A DNA stretch of 39,393 nucleotides from Halomonas sp. LBP4 (lineage in GTDB: Bacteria; Pseudomonadota; Gammaproteobacteria; Pseudomonadales; Halomonadaceae), in assembly GCF_003202205.1 (NCBI RefSeq), contig NZ_PDOG01000001.1, positions 1,017,711 to 1,057,103 on the forward strand, read 5' to 3'. A program made the position numbers and the translations under genes. This document shows positions 17,400-26,349 of the stretch, piece after piece. Below the pieces are notes generated by a model. It searched no databases and had not been told where the DNA came from. It saw nothing but the letters and a program-made list of their open reading frames with translations. Position 1 is the stretch's first letter, and every line of letters starts with the position of its first letter.

Positions 17400-18119
17400 C
17401 TAGACTGCCGCGCGTCGCTTGCCTTCGAACAGGCGGTCGCGCGACCCGGTCAGGTGCTGACGCATGAGATCACGCGCCAGTTCGGGATGGCGTTGCTCGA
17501 TCGCCTCGGCGATGGCGCGGTGCTCTTCAAACACATGTCGCAGGCCATCGGGCGTCGTCTTGAGCGACAGCCCGTGAAACTGCATGCCGACGGCGATGTG
17601 GTCTTCCAGTGCCTCCATCGCCGTCGCGTAATAGCGGTTTCCCGACGCCTGTGAGATCGCGAGATGAAACTGGAAGTCTGCGTCCTCGCGGTGCCGGCGA
17701 CGGTTGGTTGCGTCACGCAGCATATCCAGGGCAGCCTTGATGCGTTGGAGGTCTTCCGCGTTGTGCCGTTCGGCAGCCCGGGCCGCTGCCTCCGGTTCGA
17801 CACTGAGGCGGAAATCATAGCAATCTTCCAGATCGGCGATGTTCTCTATCTGGCCGAAACCCAGCGGCTGTCGCAGGCCGAGGCTTCGTACGAAGCTGCC
17901 CGCGCCGCGCCGCGAATAGATCAGTCCTTGCTCGCGAAGTTTCTGAAGCGCGTCCCGCACGATGGGGCGAGACACCTGAAACTCGGCGGCAAGCTCATGT
18001 TCGGTAGGCAGACGCTCGTCGGGTTGGTAGGACCCCGACTTGATCGCACGCTGCAGATGGTCGTAGACCATCTCGCCTAAACTACGTCGTCCCGAGGTCG
18101 GGTCCCGTCGATCACTCAT
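17400..18119 (-). CDS. GntR-family regulator (FadR/FCD subfamily) of the sugar-acid operon
   Basis: The 239-residue protein has a winged helix with LPTEHELAAEFQVSRPIVRDALQKLREQGLI, quoted only to locate it (about residues 38-68). It is followed by the wing RRGAGSFV and an FCD domain with Asp/His metal-type positions (DADFQFHLAIS, EEHRAIAEAI). It is the last gene of the minus operon, 12 bases after the DUF1537 kinase, and probably controls that operon and the divergent transporter genes. Codon choice is less G/C-ended than in the flanking TRAP genes, in line with island origin. Confidence 0.9.
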   Translation of the reverse strand: MSDRRDPTSGRRSLGEMVYDHLQRAIKSGSYQPDERLPTEHELAAEFQVSRPIVRDALQKLREQGLIYSRRGAGSFVRSLGLRQPLGFGQIENIADLEDCYDFRLSVEPEAAARAAERHNAEDLQRIKAALDMLRDATNRRRHREDADFQFHLAISQASGNRYYATAMEALEDHIAVGMQFHGLSLKTTPDGLRHVFEEHRAIAEAIEQRHPELARDLMRQHLTGSRDRLFEGKRRAAV

Positions 18120-18131
18120 GCGGCTGTTCCG

Positions 18132-19181
18132 TTATGTCGTGCAGACCATTTCGGCGACCCTGGCAAGCGTGTCATTCACGCCGAAGCCGCCCGATTTAGT
18201 GATGAATATAGTACCTCCGGCGCGACAGGCCGGGAGCCCAGGAAGCACTTCACCCAGCAGTTCCATGACCAGAATACCACGGGCTTGCAGCACGGCCTCC
18301 GCCGTCGCGCCACCCGTCAGGAGCAAGGTCACGGCGCCGGGTTCCACGAGCTGGGCCAACGACGCGGCCAGGCTGGCCGCCACCGTCTCGCCCGCGACCG
18401 AACCGGGCCCTGAAACGGCCTGCAACACCATCAGTCGCGCTGGTTGTCCCGGCGCTGCGACCAAGCAGCCGTTCGGTGCCGGAAGATGCACGGCATCCGG
18501 GTGCGCTGCCAGTAGCGACTCGATCTGAGCCAGGGTGATCGCATCCCGCGACCCTGCGACAACGCACAGCGCCGGGGGGAAGGAGAGTGGCGCATCCTCC
18601 GGGTTGCGACGTTCGGCCATGCGCCGCGCCACCCGTTCGGCCAGAGTGCGCGCGCCGAGCAGCAGGGTATCGGGATCGGTCGCGTCAAGCCACCGGTCCA
18701 TGTCCTCGTCATGCGCGATGTCGGGAATGCAGGCGCGGTCGGCATGGTGGCCGAGGGCGGCGGCCACCGATATCGGCGAGTCCACGCCGAAGCCGCTGAC
18801 GCACCCATTGCGCACGACGCGCTCGAATAGCGGGATCGCCGGCATGGCGACGAGTCGGCGGAAGGGGATTTCGTCAAGCTCGGCGGCGATCGGCCCCTTG
18901 AGCCGGGAGTCGACCTTCTTGAAGATGGGGGTGCCGGCAGGCAGTGTCGCCACTACCTGCGCTACCCGCCGTCTCGCTTCATCCGGGGAGGCGTCGCGCG
19001 TTTGCGTCGAGATGGCCAGGATCTCGGGGCGCCCCTCGGCTAACACGCGATCGATGGCCTCTGGCGAGGTCACGGCAAGGGTCCGCAAGCCATATCGTGC
19101 GAACGCCGCGCCGGAGTCGAGCGCGCCGGTCAGATCGTCGGCAACGATCGCCAGTCTCGGAAGTTCAGTCGTGGGCGCCAT
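18132..19181 (-). CDS. Four-carbon acid sugar kinase (DUF1537 family)
   Basis: ATP-dependent kinase of the DUF1537 (OtnK/DtnK) family, which phosphorylates D-threonate, D-erythronate and related sugar acids. N-terminal substrate domain: IVADDLTGALDSG (residues 12-24) and FKKVDSRLKG (87-96). C-terminal nucleotide domain: LLLTGGATAEAV and TKSGGFG. The ATG at 19181 was chosen because the family begins just there; the frame is open to 19292. At 349 residues it is shorter than the usual 400-430. With PdxA2 next to it, a 4-phospho-threonate-like intermediate is likely. A 200-base gap, empty as far as I can see, separates it from the alcohol dehydrogenase gene. Confidence 0.85.
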   Translation of the reverse strand: MAPTTELPRLAIVADDLTGALDSGAAFARYGLRTLAVTSPEAIDRVLAEGRPEILAISTQTRDASPDEARRRVAQVVATLPAGTPIFKKVDSRLKGPIAAELDEIPFRRLVAMPAIPLFERVVRNGCVSGFGVDSPISVAAALGHHADRACIPDIAHDEDMDRWLDATDPDTLLLGARTLAERVARRMAERRNPEDAPLSFPPALCVVAGSRDAITLAQIESLLAAHPDAVHLPAPNGCLVAAPGQPARLMVLQAVSGPGSVAGETVAASLAASLAQLVEPGAVTLLLTGGATAEAVLQARGILVMELLGEVLPGLPACRAGGTIFITKSGGFGVNDTLARVAEMVCTT

Positions 19182-19381
19182 CGCAGCTCTCTTTGGGAAT
19201 TCGCTTGATGATTGATTGCACGTCACCGCTTGGCCTGGCGACTCGCTCGACCGGCCATCAGGGAGATGGCCTGGCCGAGGTGGCATCGGCATGCCCCCTG
19301 CGGCCAGCTCGATTGCGGCATGGGCATCAGTTCCCTTGGCCGGGTGTGTACAACCGCCGGTGAGAAGCCAAGCGCTGCGAT

Positions 19382-20506
19382 CTAAAGCGCGGCACGGTAT
19401 ATCTCGAGCACGTCGCCGACGGTCATGTCGCGTGGGTTATTGTCCATAAGCCGCCGGATGCCGTGTGCCTCCTCGGCCCAACCAGGCAGGTCCTGCTCTC
19501 GGGCACCGTGTTTGGCCAGGCGCATCTCGACGCCGAGGTCCCGGCAGAAGGCATGCGCTGAAGCCAGCAGTGTCTCGGGCGAGCCGTCGAAGTCAAGCCC
19601 CAGCGCCGCGGCGATCTCATGGGTCTTCTCGGGCCGCACCGGCGCATTGTAGGCCAGCACATGCGGGAAGATGATGGCATTCGACAGCCCGTGCGGCAGG
19701 CCGAGCCGCGTGCCGAGCGGATAGGCGAGCGCGTGGCCGGCGGCGGTATTCACCGGGCCGAGGCAGATCCCGCCGTAATACGAGGCGAGGATCATGCCGG
19801 CGCGCGCCTCGGTATCCTGACCATCGGCGACCGCACGGGGCAGATACTTTCCGATCAGGGACATCCCCATCCGCGCATAGCCGTCGATCAGGTCGTGCGC
19901 CTTGATGTTGGTGAATGCTTCGACACAATGCGCCATCGCATCGATCCCGTTCGCGGCGGTCACGGCGGGCGGTACCGAGTAGGTGAGCACGGGATCGAGT
20001 ACGGCGAAGTCGGCCAGCAGGAACGGGCTTTCCACCGCGATCTTCGATTTTGTCTCAGGGTCCGTGACCAGTGCACGAATGCCTGCCTCGGATCCGGTGC
20101 CGGCCGTAGTGGCGACTTGGGCGAGGGTGGTGCGACGGCCCTGCACGCGGTTCGGCCCGGCAACGTCCCTGAGCGTCTGCTCACCGTCCCAGAGTGCGGC
20201 GACCAGTTTGGCGATGTCCATCACCGACCCGCCGCCGAGGCCCACGACCAGGTCGGGTCGGCAATCGCGGGCTACGGCAATCGCCCGGTCGAGTGCCGTG
20301 GTGTCGGGCTCTGGCGGAATGTCTGCGAAGACGGTGACCTGCCCCGGCAACTCGAGGGCGTCGACATAGCCCGCCGTGTGCTCACCGGCGATGACCAGCG
20401 GTCGCCGGGCCCCTGTCGCCCATGCCCCCAGGCGGGCGGCGGCGCCAGTGCCGACTTCCAGTTGCTGGGGTTGATGAATGGTGATCGGGTTGTCGATTGC
20501 GGTCAT
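19382..20506 (-). CDS. Iron-containing (group III) alcohol dehydrogenase
   Basis: The 374-residue protein has the NAD(P) motif GLGGGSVMDIAK (about residues 89-100), the GTGSE loop, and metal-binding His residues in GIDAMAHCVEAF and GHALAYPLG/GLPHGLSNAI. It would oxidise or reduce a hydroxyl/carbonyl pair on a pathway intermediate. Maleylacetate reductase-like and lactaldehyde reductase-like relatives make the substrate uncertain. Its start overlaps the aldolase stop by four bases (20503-20506), so it belongs to the same coupled operon. Confidence 0.85.
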   Translation of the reverse strand: MTAIDNPITIHQPQQLEVGTGAAARLGAWATGARRPLVIAGEHTAGYVDALELPGQVTVFADIPPEPDTTALDRAIAVARDCRPDLVVGLGGGSVMDIAKLVAALWDGEQTLRDVAGPNRVQGRRTTLAQVATTAGTGSEAGIRALVTDPETKSKIAVESPFLLADFAVLDPVLTYSVPPAVTAANGIDAMAHCVEAFTNIKAHDLIDGYARMGMSLIGKYLPRAVADGQDTEARAGMILASYYGGICLGPVNTAAGHALAYPLGTRLGLPHGLSNAIIFPHVLAYNAPVRPEKTHEIAAALGLDFDGSPETLLASAHAFCRDLGVEMRLAKHGAREQDLPGWAEEAHGIRRLMDNNPRDMTVGDVLEIYRAAL

Positions 20507-21423
20507 GCTGCCCCCTCATGCTCGAGTTCTTCCATCTGCGCCCAGACCGACGCACGTTCTTCGTCGTCAAGTTCAACGAACGGCGGGCGGACGCGGGTCC
20601 AGCCGTCCCAGCCCCGGCGTCGGGCGAGCATCGCCTTGACGGTTGGCAGCTGGACATAGGCGTTGCTCAGTTCGCGCCACGCGTTGATGCACGCTTGCGC
20701 CGCCGCGACCTCTGCCTCTCGCGTGGGATCCTCCCACCCATCGAAGACGACCCTCAGGTCCGACGCGACCAGGTTCGAGCTGGCCGTGATGCAACCGGCG
20801 CCTCCCGATTGCAGCAAGGGCAGCATCAACGGGTCGGCCCCGGCCATCACGGCACAGTCCGGACACTCGGCGATGGTGCGGCGCATGTTGTCGAGGTCGC
20901 CGGAGCTGTCCTTCACCCCGACCACGATCCCGGGATAGGCGGCTTGCAAGCGAGCGATGAGCTGCTGCGAGATCGCGACCCCCGACATCTGGGGAATGTG
21001 ATAGAGAATCACCCGCAGCCGGTCGTCGGCGACCCGGTCGATGGTCTCGGCGTAGGCACGGAAGAGCCCTTCGTCGCTGACGCCCTTGTAATAGAAGGGG
21101 GGCAACAGCACGACCGCCCGAACACCGGCTTCGACCGCGTGGCGAGTCAGGGCCACGGTGTCCGTCACGCTGGTCTGTGCAGTCCCGGGAAGCAGCCGTG
21201 ATGGGGCGATGCCCGCCTCGATGACGCGGTCGAGGAGGTCCTGCCGCTCCCACAGGCCCAAGGAATTCGCCTCGCCGGTCGTGCCGAGGAGGGCGATACC
21301 GTCGCAGCCCTCCTCGATCAGGGCGTGGCAGTGATGGGCGAAGGCGGCGTGATCCGGGCTGCCGTCCTCGGCGAAGGGGGTCGCGGCGGCACAGAACACG
21401 CCGCTGATGTCGTGAGTCTTCAT
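20503..21423 (-). CDS. DapA-family (dihydrodipicolinate synthase-like) aldolase
   Basis: A class I, Schiff-base aldolase/dehydratase fold with GTTGE (47-51), Tyr141 in LYHIP and the Schiff-base Lys171 in VGVKDSSGD. Members of this family act on keto acids: 4-hydroxy-tetrahydrodipicolinate synthase, N-acetylneuraminate lyase, 2-keto-3-deoxygluconate aldolase and others. Context with DUF1537, PdxA2 and a sialidase-fold protein points to a sugar acid, not lysine biosynthesis. I use the ATG at 21423 because AGGAAGG lies five bases upstream and it gives the four-base overlap with pdxA2; a GTG at 21429 is the alternative. Confidence 0.87.
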   Translation of the reverse strand: MKTHDISGVFCAAATPFAEDGSPDHAAFAHHCHALIEEGCDGIALLGTTGEANSLGLWERQDLLDRVIEAGIAPSRLLPGTAQTSVTDTVALTRHAVEAGVRAVVLLPPFYYKGVSDEGLFRAYAETIDRVADDRLRVILYHIPQMSGVAISQQLIARLQAAYPGIVVGVKDSSGDLDNMRRTIAECPDCAVMAGADPLMLPLLQSGGAGCITASSNLVASDLRVVFDGWEDPTREAEVAAAQACINAWRELSNAYVQLPTVKAMLARRRGWDGWTRVRPPFVELDDEERASVWAQMEELEHEGAA

Positions 21424-22370
21424 TGACACCTTCCTGCCGCCAGTTTGCGCGCATAGGCGATGGCGGCGTTCATGTTGGTGTGGTTGGCCTTGCCGGTACC
21501 GGCGATGTCGAAGGCGGTGCCGTGATCCACCGAGGTGCGGTCGATCGGCAGTCCCACCGTGACGTTGACGGTCGTGTCGAATGCCACGAGCTTGATGGGA
21601 ATATGGCCCTGGTCGTGGTACTGCGCGATCACCAGGTCGAAGCCGCCCTGATAGGCGCGGTAATAGACCGTGTCGGCCGAAATGGGGCCCTCGACGCTGA
21701 TGCCCTCATCCCGTGCCTGGGCGATGGCCGGCCCGATCTGTTCCACGTCCTCGTTGCCGAAAAGGCCGTTCTCGCCGCAATGGGGGTTGAGCCCTGCGAC
21801 GGCTATCCGTGGCGTCTCGATCCCGATGCGTCGCAGGTGCGCGTGTCCCGCGCGGATCGTGTCCAGCACACGCTCGGGCGTGACGCGACCGATCGCCTCC
21901 TTCAGCGAGACATGGGTGGAGACGTGGATCACCTCCAGCCGTTCGGATGCCAGCAGCATGAAGGCCGAATCCGCCGCCGTCAGGCTACGCAGCAGGCCGG
22001 TGTGGCCATCGTAATGGTGGCCGGCGGCGTTCAGCGCCGCCTTGTTGATGGGGGCCGTGACGATGCAGCCGATCGCGCCGGCCTCGGCCGCGCGCACCGC
22101 CGCCTCGATGAAGCGGAAGGCGGCGTCGCCGGCCGCGGGGTCGAGTCGCCCCCAGGGTAAGGGTGCGCCTGGCACGTCCAGATCCTCGACCAGGCCAGAG
22201 AGATCGAGCGAGGTGCCGACCACCTTCTGGGCCGCCTCGAGCGTCGCCAGGTTGCCGAAGACGCGCGTTTTAGCTCGCTGTTCGGGTGTCATCTCGGCCA
22301 GTGCCTTGACCGTTATCTCGGGACCGACCCCGACCGGGTCGCCCATTGTGATGCCGATGATGTCGTTCAT
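21420..22370 (-). CDS. pdxA2: PdxA2-type 4-phospho-D-threonate 3-dehydrogenase
   Basis: A PdxA-family NAD-dependent dehydrogenase with [12 protein letters not shown] (residues 8-19), TAPINK (105-110) and metal-binding His153, His197 (NPHCGE) and His252 (YHDQGH). PdxA proper makes pyridoxine. PdxA2 paralogues next to DUF1537 kinases oxidise and decarboxylate 4-phospho-threonate-type acids to dihydroxyacetone phosphate. The neighbouring kinase makes the second role much more likely. The ATG at 22370 overlaps the sialidase-like gene by four bases; the frame is open to 22595. Exact stereochemistry of the substrate is unknown. Confidence 0.87.
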   Translation of the reverse strand: MNDIIGITMGDPVGVGPEITVKALAEMTPEQRAKTRVFGNLATLEAAQKVVGTSLDLSGLVEDLDVPGAPLPWGRLDPAAGDAAFRFIEAAVRAAEAGAIGCIVTAPINKAALNAAGHHYDGHTGLLRSLTAADSAFMLLASERLEVIHVSTHVSLKEAIGRVTPERVLDTIRAGHAHLRRIGIETPRIAVAGLNPHCGENGLFGNEDVEQIGPAIAQARDEGISVEGPISADTVYYRAYQGGFDLVIAQYHDQGHIPIKLVAFDTTVNVTVGLPIDRTSVDHGTAFDIAGTGKANHTNMNAAIAYARKLAAGRCQ

Positions 22371-23560
22371 GCGATTGCTCCGTTGATCCAATCGAGGCTG
22401 AGCCGAACGTGCTTGATGGCCCGCCGATACAGGGTGTAGGCGATGTCCACCTGACCATCGGCCCGCTGCAGGATGACGGGGTAGGACAGCTCCTTGTTGC
22501 GGCCGTCCACCGAGTTGTTGGAAAGACAGGTACCCGGGGCGTCCTCGATGACGATGCGGTGCGGGAAGCTGCGGCCACCGTCCTCGGACAGGCAAAGCGT
22601 CAGCGGCGCACGCGGCACGCCCCAGGTCGGCAGGCAGCCGCCCACGGCGTCGGGCCGGTCGTCGTCCTCGCCCAGTTCGTCATAGAGTGACGCGCGCCGG
22701 TCCTGGGACATCGCCGCCGAGACCGGATTGCAGACCATGGCGATTCGCCCATCGGCGAGTCGCGTCACGCCAATCGAGGAGTTGTTGTTCGGCACGTCGG
22801 TGGGGACGGGGGGCGTCCAGGTATGGCCGCCATCGAGGCTTTCCGAGCGGTGCACGAAATCGGCCTGACGTCGACGATAGAAGGCCGCCAGCCGGTCGTC
22901 CCCGAGGGGCACGGGTGACATGTGAACCGCGCCTAGCGAGTCCGGCACGTCCTCGACCGTCCAGGTGTCGCCCCGGTCGGTCGATACCGACATCGCGGCC
23001 GTGTCGTGGCTGCCACTCCAGCGTTGCCCTGGGCGAGGATTGCAACGAAACAGCGGCAGCATCCATGCACCATCGTCTCGGATGCGCAGGGGGGCGCGGA
23101 TAAAGGTCCCATCCGGCAAGCCGATGTCGCGGCATGGGCCACTGGCGACGTGGCCACCATCCAACTCGAGTCGGCGCATCATCACCCGCGCCTCGTCCTG
23201 GTTGCCGGCGGGCTGGGCCGTGTTGAACAGCATTATCTCGCCCTCGGGCGACGTGAAGATCACCGGGTTCTGCTCGGACCGGACCGGGTCGTCGGTGAGG
23301 CGTTGCGCAGGCCCCCAGGCATCGGCGCCCGGCGCCAGTACCGAGGCGTGGATCGAGATGTCCGACTTGCCTTCGAGCGTTCCGCCGAACCACGCGCAGA
23401 GCAATGCGCCATCGGGAAGAACGGAAAGGAAAGCGGCATGATTCTGCACCGCCGATGACGGCAGGATCGCCTCCATCCCGCCGGGGCGAGCGACCAGCGT
23501 TCCGTCCATGCGGGCTGCGATTTCGTCGGGTGTCATTCGTGCATTCACTCCATGCGTCAT
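22367..23560 (-). CDS. Sialidase-fold (BNR/Asp-box) protein, probably cytoplasmic
   Basis: A 397-residue six-bladed propeller candidate with three Asp-boxes: [10 protein letters not shown] (191-200), [10 protein letters not shown] (239-248) and LSEDGGRSF (324-332). An IRAP stretch (154-157) resembles the sialidase FRIP region. The C-terminal [17 protein letters not shown] and the following IKHV are typical of BNR_2 proteins. There is no signal peptide, so it should act inside the cell, unlike secreted sialidases. It is the first gene of the minus operon and overlaps pdxA2 by four bases. In this pathway setting it may be a hydrolase or lyase on an imported glycoside or sugar acid, not a true sialidase. 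Confidence 0.8.
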   Translation of the reverse strand: MTHGVNARMTPDEIAARMDGTLVARPGGMEAILPSSAVQNHAAFLSVLPDGALLCAWFGGTLEGKSDISIHASVLAPGADAWGPAQRLTDDPVRSEQNPVIFTSPEGEIMLFNTAQPAGNQDEARVMMRRLELDGGHVASGPCRDIGLPDGTFIRAPLRIRDDGAWMLPLFRCNPRPGQRWSGSHDTAAMSVSTDRGDTWTVEDVPDSLGAVHMSPVPLGDDRLAAFYRRRQADFVHRSESLDGGHTWTPPVPTDVPNNNSSIGVTRLADGRIAMVCNPVSAAMSQDRRASLYDELGEDDDRPDAVGGCLPTWGVPRAPLTLCLSEDGGRSFPHRIVIEDAPGTCLSNNSVDGRNKELSYPVILQRADGQVDIAYTLYRRAIKHVRLSLDWINGAIA

Positions 23561-23610
23561 TGGGGCACTCTCGCTGCCCGGTGACGGTGAGCATCGTCAT
23601 GATCAAAGAT

Positions 23611-23685
23611 GTTGTCAAGTTAACTGGGAAGCCACCACCTATAGACCAAAGGATAAATATTGATTTTTATACTTATAAATCAATA
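23611..23685. promoter_or_regulatory. Divergent promoter/operator region of the island
   Basis: The AT-rich gap between the sialidase-like and EamA genes holds a perfect 9-base inverted repeat, TATTGATTT (23658-23666) and AAATCAATA (23677-23685). It overlaps a plus-strand promoter candidate, TTGATT (23660-23665) and TAATTT (23684-23689). A consensus TTGACA lies on the minus strand (23613-23618), next to the palindrome AGTTAACT (23618-23625). It is the probable binding region of the FadR-type regulator at 17400. Confidence 0.5.
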
Positions 23686-23795
23686 ATTTAAAAATGGTTA
23701 AAAACAGGCAGTATTGGCGATCCCATTTATTGATTGACAACTTCTTGAGGGGTGAGCCATGGTTCGGAGGTATTCCACAGGCAGGAGGAAACCCG

Positions 23796-24695
23796 ATGCC
23801 GGCGACATGCCCGGGGAATGGCACCACAGCGAACAACGCGACACTCGCCGCCTTGCTGGTCGCCGGTGCGGCGACGCTCAGCGCCGTCGACGCCGTGCTC
23901 GTGCGCCTGGTCTCGGCCGAGGTCCACCCCTTCGTCATCGGCTTCTTCCGCAGCGTCTTCGGCCTGCTCGCCTTCGCCCCCTGGATCGTGACCCATCGCC
24001 GTCTCCTGGCGACGAACCACCGGGCGCTCCATGCGGTGCGGGCGGTGCTGAAGCTGCTGTCGCTGGTGGCCTTCTACGCCGCCTTCGCCGCCGCCTCGCT
24101 GGCCGATGCGACAGCGATCATGTTCACCGCCCCCATCTTCCTGACGCTGGGCGCGGCGCTCTTCCTGGGCGAGCGGCTGGGGCCGGGGCGGATCGTCGGC
24201 GTTCTCGCCGGCTTCGCCGGGGCACTGATCGTGCTGCGTCCAGATGCCGGCACCGTGTCGCCGGCCTTGCTCTTCGCGCTGGCCGGCGCGGCACTGGTCG
24301 CGGTGGCGCAACTGATGCTCAAGTCCATGTCGGCGCGCGACAATACCGACACCCTCGTCGCCTGGAACCTGATCGTCACGGCGCCGCTCGCGCTAGTGCC
24401 GGCAGTGTTCTTCTGGACCACGCCGTCTCCGGCGGTCTTGGGGCTCCTGATCCTTCAGGGCGTGCTCGGTGCCATCAACATGGCGATGATGACCCGCGCG
24501 TTCAGCCTGGCGGACGCATCGCTGGTTGCACCGATCGACTTCCTGCGCCTTCCGGCGGTGGCGCTGCTGGGCTTCGTGATGTTCTCGGAAATCCCCGACA
24601 CGGCCACCTGGATCGGCGCCGCGATCATCGTGGGTTCCGCTCTCGTCGTATCGAACGGCGAACGGCTCGTGCGAATCGTGCGCAATAATCGCTAG
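23796..24695 (+). CDS. EamA-family (drug/metabolite transporter) permease
   Basis: The 299-residue protein has about ten membrane spans in two EamA repeats. The first repeat ends near LGERLGPGRIVGVLAGFAGA and the second near FSEIPDTATWIGAAIIVGSA. Members export or exchange amino acids, sugars or metabolites. The ATG at 23796 has AGGAGG at ideal distance; the upstream open frame to 23694 is not family-like. It diverges from the sugar-acid operon and precedes the ABC importer by 87 bases. The transported compound is unknown. Confidence 0.87.
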   Translation: MPATCPGNGTTANNATLAALLVAGAATLSAVDAVLVRLVSAEVHPFVIGFFRSVFGLLAFAPWIVTHRRLLATNHRALHAVRAVLKLLSLVAFYAAFAAASLADATAIMFTAPIFLTLGAALFLGERLGPGRIVGVLAGFAGALIVLRPDAGTVSPALLFALAGAALVAVAQLMLKSMSARDNTDTLVAWNLIVTAPLALVPAVFFWTTPSPAVLGLLILQGVLGAINMAMMTRAFSLADASLVAPIDFLRLPAVALLGFVMFSEIPDTATWIGAAIIVGSALVVSNGERLVRIVRNNR

Positions 24696-24782
24696 TAAGC
24701 CATATCGCTCAGCGCTTGCGGCGGAGGCAGCGACGCCGCGGGCCGTCTCAACAACACGCTGCGAAATATCAGGAGAAAGGGA

Positions 24783-26291
24783 ATGAAACCCAACCATCTA
24801 TTGATCGGCGCTCTGCTCGCGTCGGCGTCCTTCGGCCCGGCCATCGCGCAGGAAAACAAGAACGTCACGGTCGTCCTCGCCGAAGAGACCGACCTGGTCG
24901 AACCCTGCATGGCAACCCGTTCGAACATCGGTCGAGTCGTCCTGCAGAACATCTCGGAGACACTGACCGAGCTCGACGTACGCGACGGCGGTGGCGGCAT
25001 CAAGCCACGCCTCGCGGAAAGCTGGGAGCAGGTGGACGACAACACCTGGCGTTTCCACCTGCGCCGGGGTGTCACCTTCTCTGACGGGTCCAGCTTCGAC
25101 GCCGAGGATGTCAAGCATTCATTCGCTCGCGCGATGAGCGACCAGATCAGCTGCGAGATCGCGCGCTACTACAGTGGGATGGACATCACGCCGGCCATCG
25201 TCGACGAGCATACGATCGATTTCACGGCAGAGCCGGCGCAACCCATCATGCCACTGCTGATGTCGCTGCTGACGATCGTCCCGTCGGAGACGCCGGTCGA
25301 ATTCACCCGTGAGCCCATCGGCACGGGTCCCTACACCCTGGCGGAGTGGAACCCTGGCCAGAACATCCGGCTGGAACGGCGCGACGATTACTGGGGCGAT
25401 ACGCCCGAGGTGAGCGGCGCGACCTATCTGTTCCGGCAGGATCCGGCCGTGCGTGCCGCCATGGTGGAAACGGATGAGGCCGACATCGCCCCGTCGGTCT
25501 CTGCCATCGAGGCGGATGATCCTGAACTCGATCATTCCTATCCGAACTCGGAGACCCTCTACCTCCGGCTCGATCATGCGATGGCGCCGCTGGATGATCG
25601 CCGGGTGCGGCTGGCCATCAACCATGCCATCGATCGCGAGGCCTTCGTCGGCTCGCTGCTGCCCGAGGGCACCGAACTGGCCACGGCCATCGTGCCGCCG
25701 ACGACCCAGGGCTGGAACGCGGAGCTGACTCCGCCGGCGTACGACCCCGAAAAGGCCCGCGCACTGCTCGAGGAAGCCGCTGCGGAGGGTGTGCCGGTCG
25801 ATCGAGAGATCACCTTGGTCGGCAGGACGGGCAACTACCCGAATGTCACGGAGGTGATGGAAACGTTGCACTTCATGCTGTCCGACGTCGGCTTCAACGT
25901 CGATCTCCAGATGTATGAGGTCGCCGAGTTCGAGAACCTCTACTCCAAGCCCTATCCCGAGAATCGCAATCCGCAACTCGTGGCGGCGATGCACGACAAT
26001 GCGCGTGGCGATGCGGTCTTCTCGATGTACTTCAAGTATCACTCCGAAGGCCGTCAATCCGGCATCGCGGATGCCCGCGTGGATGAGCTGATCGCCCAGG
26101 CGACCGCGGCGACCGGCGAGGAGCGGGCCAAGCTCTGGTCGGAGCTCTTCGGTTACCTTCACGATGACGTCGTGGCCGATGCGCTGCTGTTCCACATGGT
26201 CGGGTTCGCTCGCGTCAACGAACGTCTCGACTGGGAGCCGACGATTGCGACCAACAGCCAGCTACAACTGGCAGACATCGCCTTCGAATAA
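24783..26291 (+). CDS. ABC transporter periplasmic solute-binding protein (family 5, peptide/nickel type)
   Basis: The 502-residue protein starts with a signal peptide (core LLIGALLASASFGPAIA). It then has the family-5 layout: LTELDVRDGG, PRLAESWEQVDDNTWRFHL (residues around 75-93), FSDGSSFDAEDVKHSF, and GTGPYTLAEWNPGQNI. The family binds peptides, nickel chelates, sugars or opines. Here it is linked to a sugar-acid operon, so a glycoside or sugar-acid conjugate is plausible. AGGAGAAAGGG precedes the ATG. A hairpin separates it from the permease genes. Confidence 0.92.
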   Translation: MKPNHLLIGALLASASFGPAIAQENKNVTVVLAEETDLVEPCMATRSNIGRVVLQNISETLTELDVRDGGGGIKPRLAESWEQVDDNTWRFHLRRGVTFSDGSSFDAEDVKHSFARAMSDQISCEIARYYSGMDITPAIVDEHTIDFTAEPAQPIMPLLMSLLTIVPSETPVEFTREPIGTGPYTLAEWNPGQNIRLERRDDYWGDTPEVSGATYLFRQDPAVRAAMVETDEADIAPSVSAIEADDPELDHSYPNSETLYLRLDHAMAPLDDRRVRLAINHAIDREAFVGSLLPEGTELATAIVPPTTQGWNAELTPPAYDPEKARALLEEAAAEGVPVDREITLVGRTGNYPNVTEVMETLHFMLSDVGFNVDLQMYEVAEFENLYSKPYPENRNPQLVAAMHDNARGDAVFSMYFKYHSEGRQSGIADARVDELIAQATAATGEERAKLWSELFGYLHDDVVADALLFHMVGFARVNERLDWEPTIATNSQLQLADIAFE

Positions 26292-26301
26292 CAACCTCGA
26301 A

Positions 26302-26325
26302 GCGGGGCGATCGGCATCGCCCCGC
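26302..26325 (+). other. Hairpin between the binding-protein and permease genes
   Basis: GCGGGGCGA (26302-26310) pairs perfectly with TCGCCCCGC (26317-26325) around TCGGCA, with no T run. Such stems commonly stabilise the abundant binding-protein message relative to the permease message. Confidence 0.65.
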
Positions 26326-26349
26326 CTACCCCAAGACCAAGGAGACGCC

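Noticed and set aside
20503..21423. DapA-family gene as lysine biosynthesis
   Set aside because: It is embedded in a catabolic operon with overlapping genes and a FadR-type regulator.
21420..22370. PdxA as a pyridoxine biosynthesis enzyme
   Set aside because: The coupled DUF1537 kinase and catabolic neighbours fit the PdxA2 role better.
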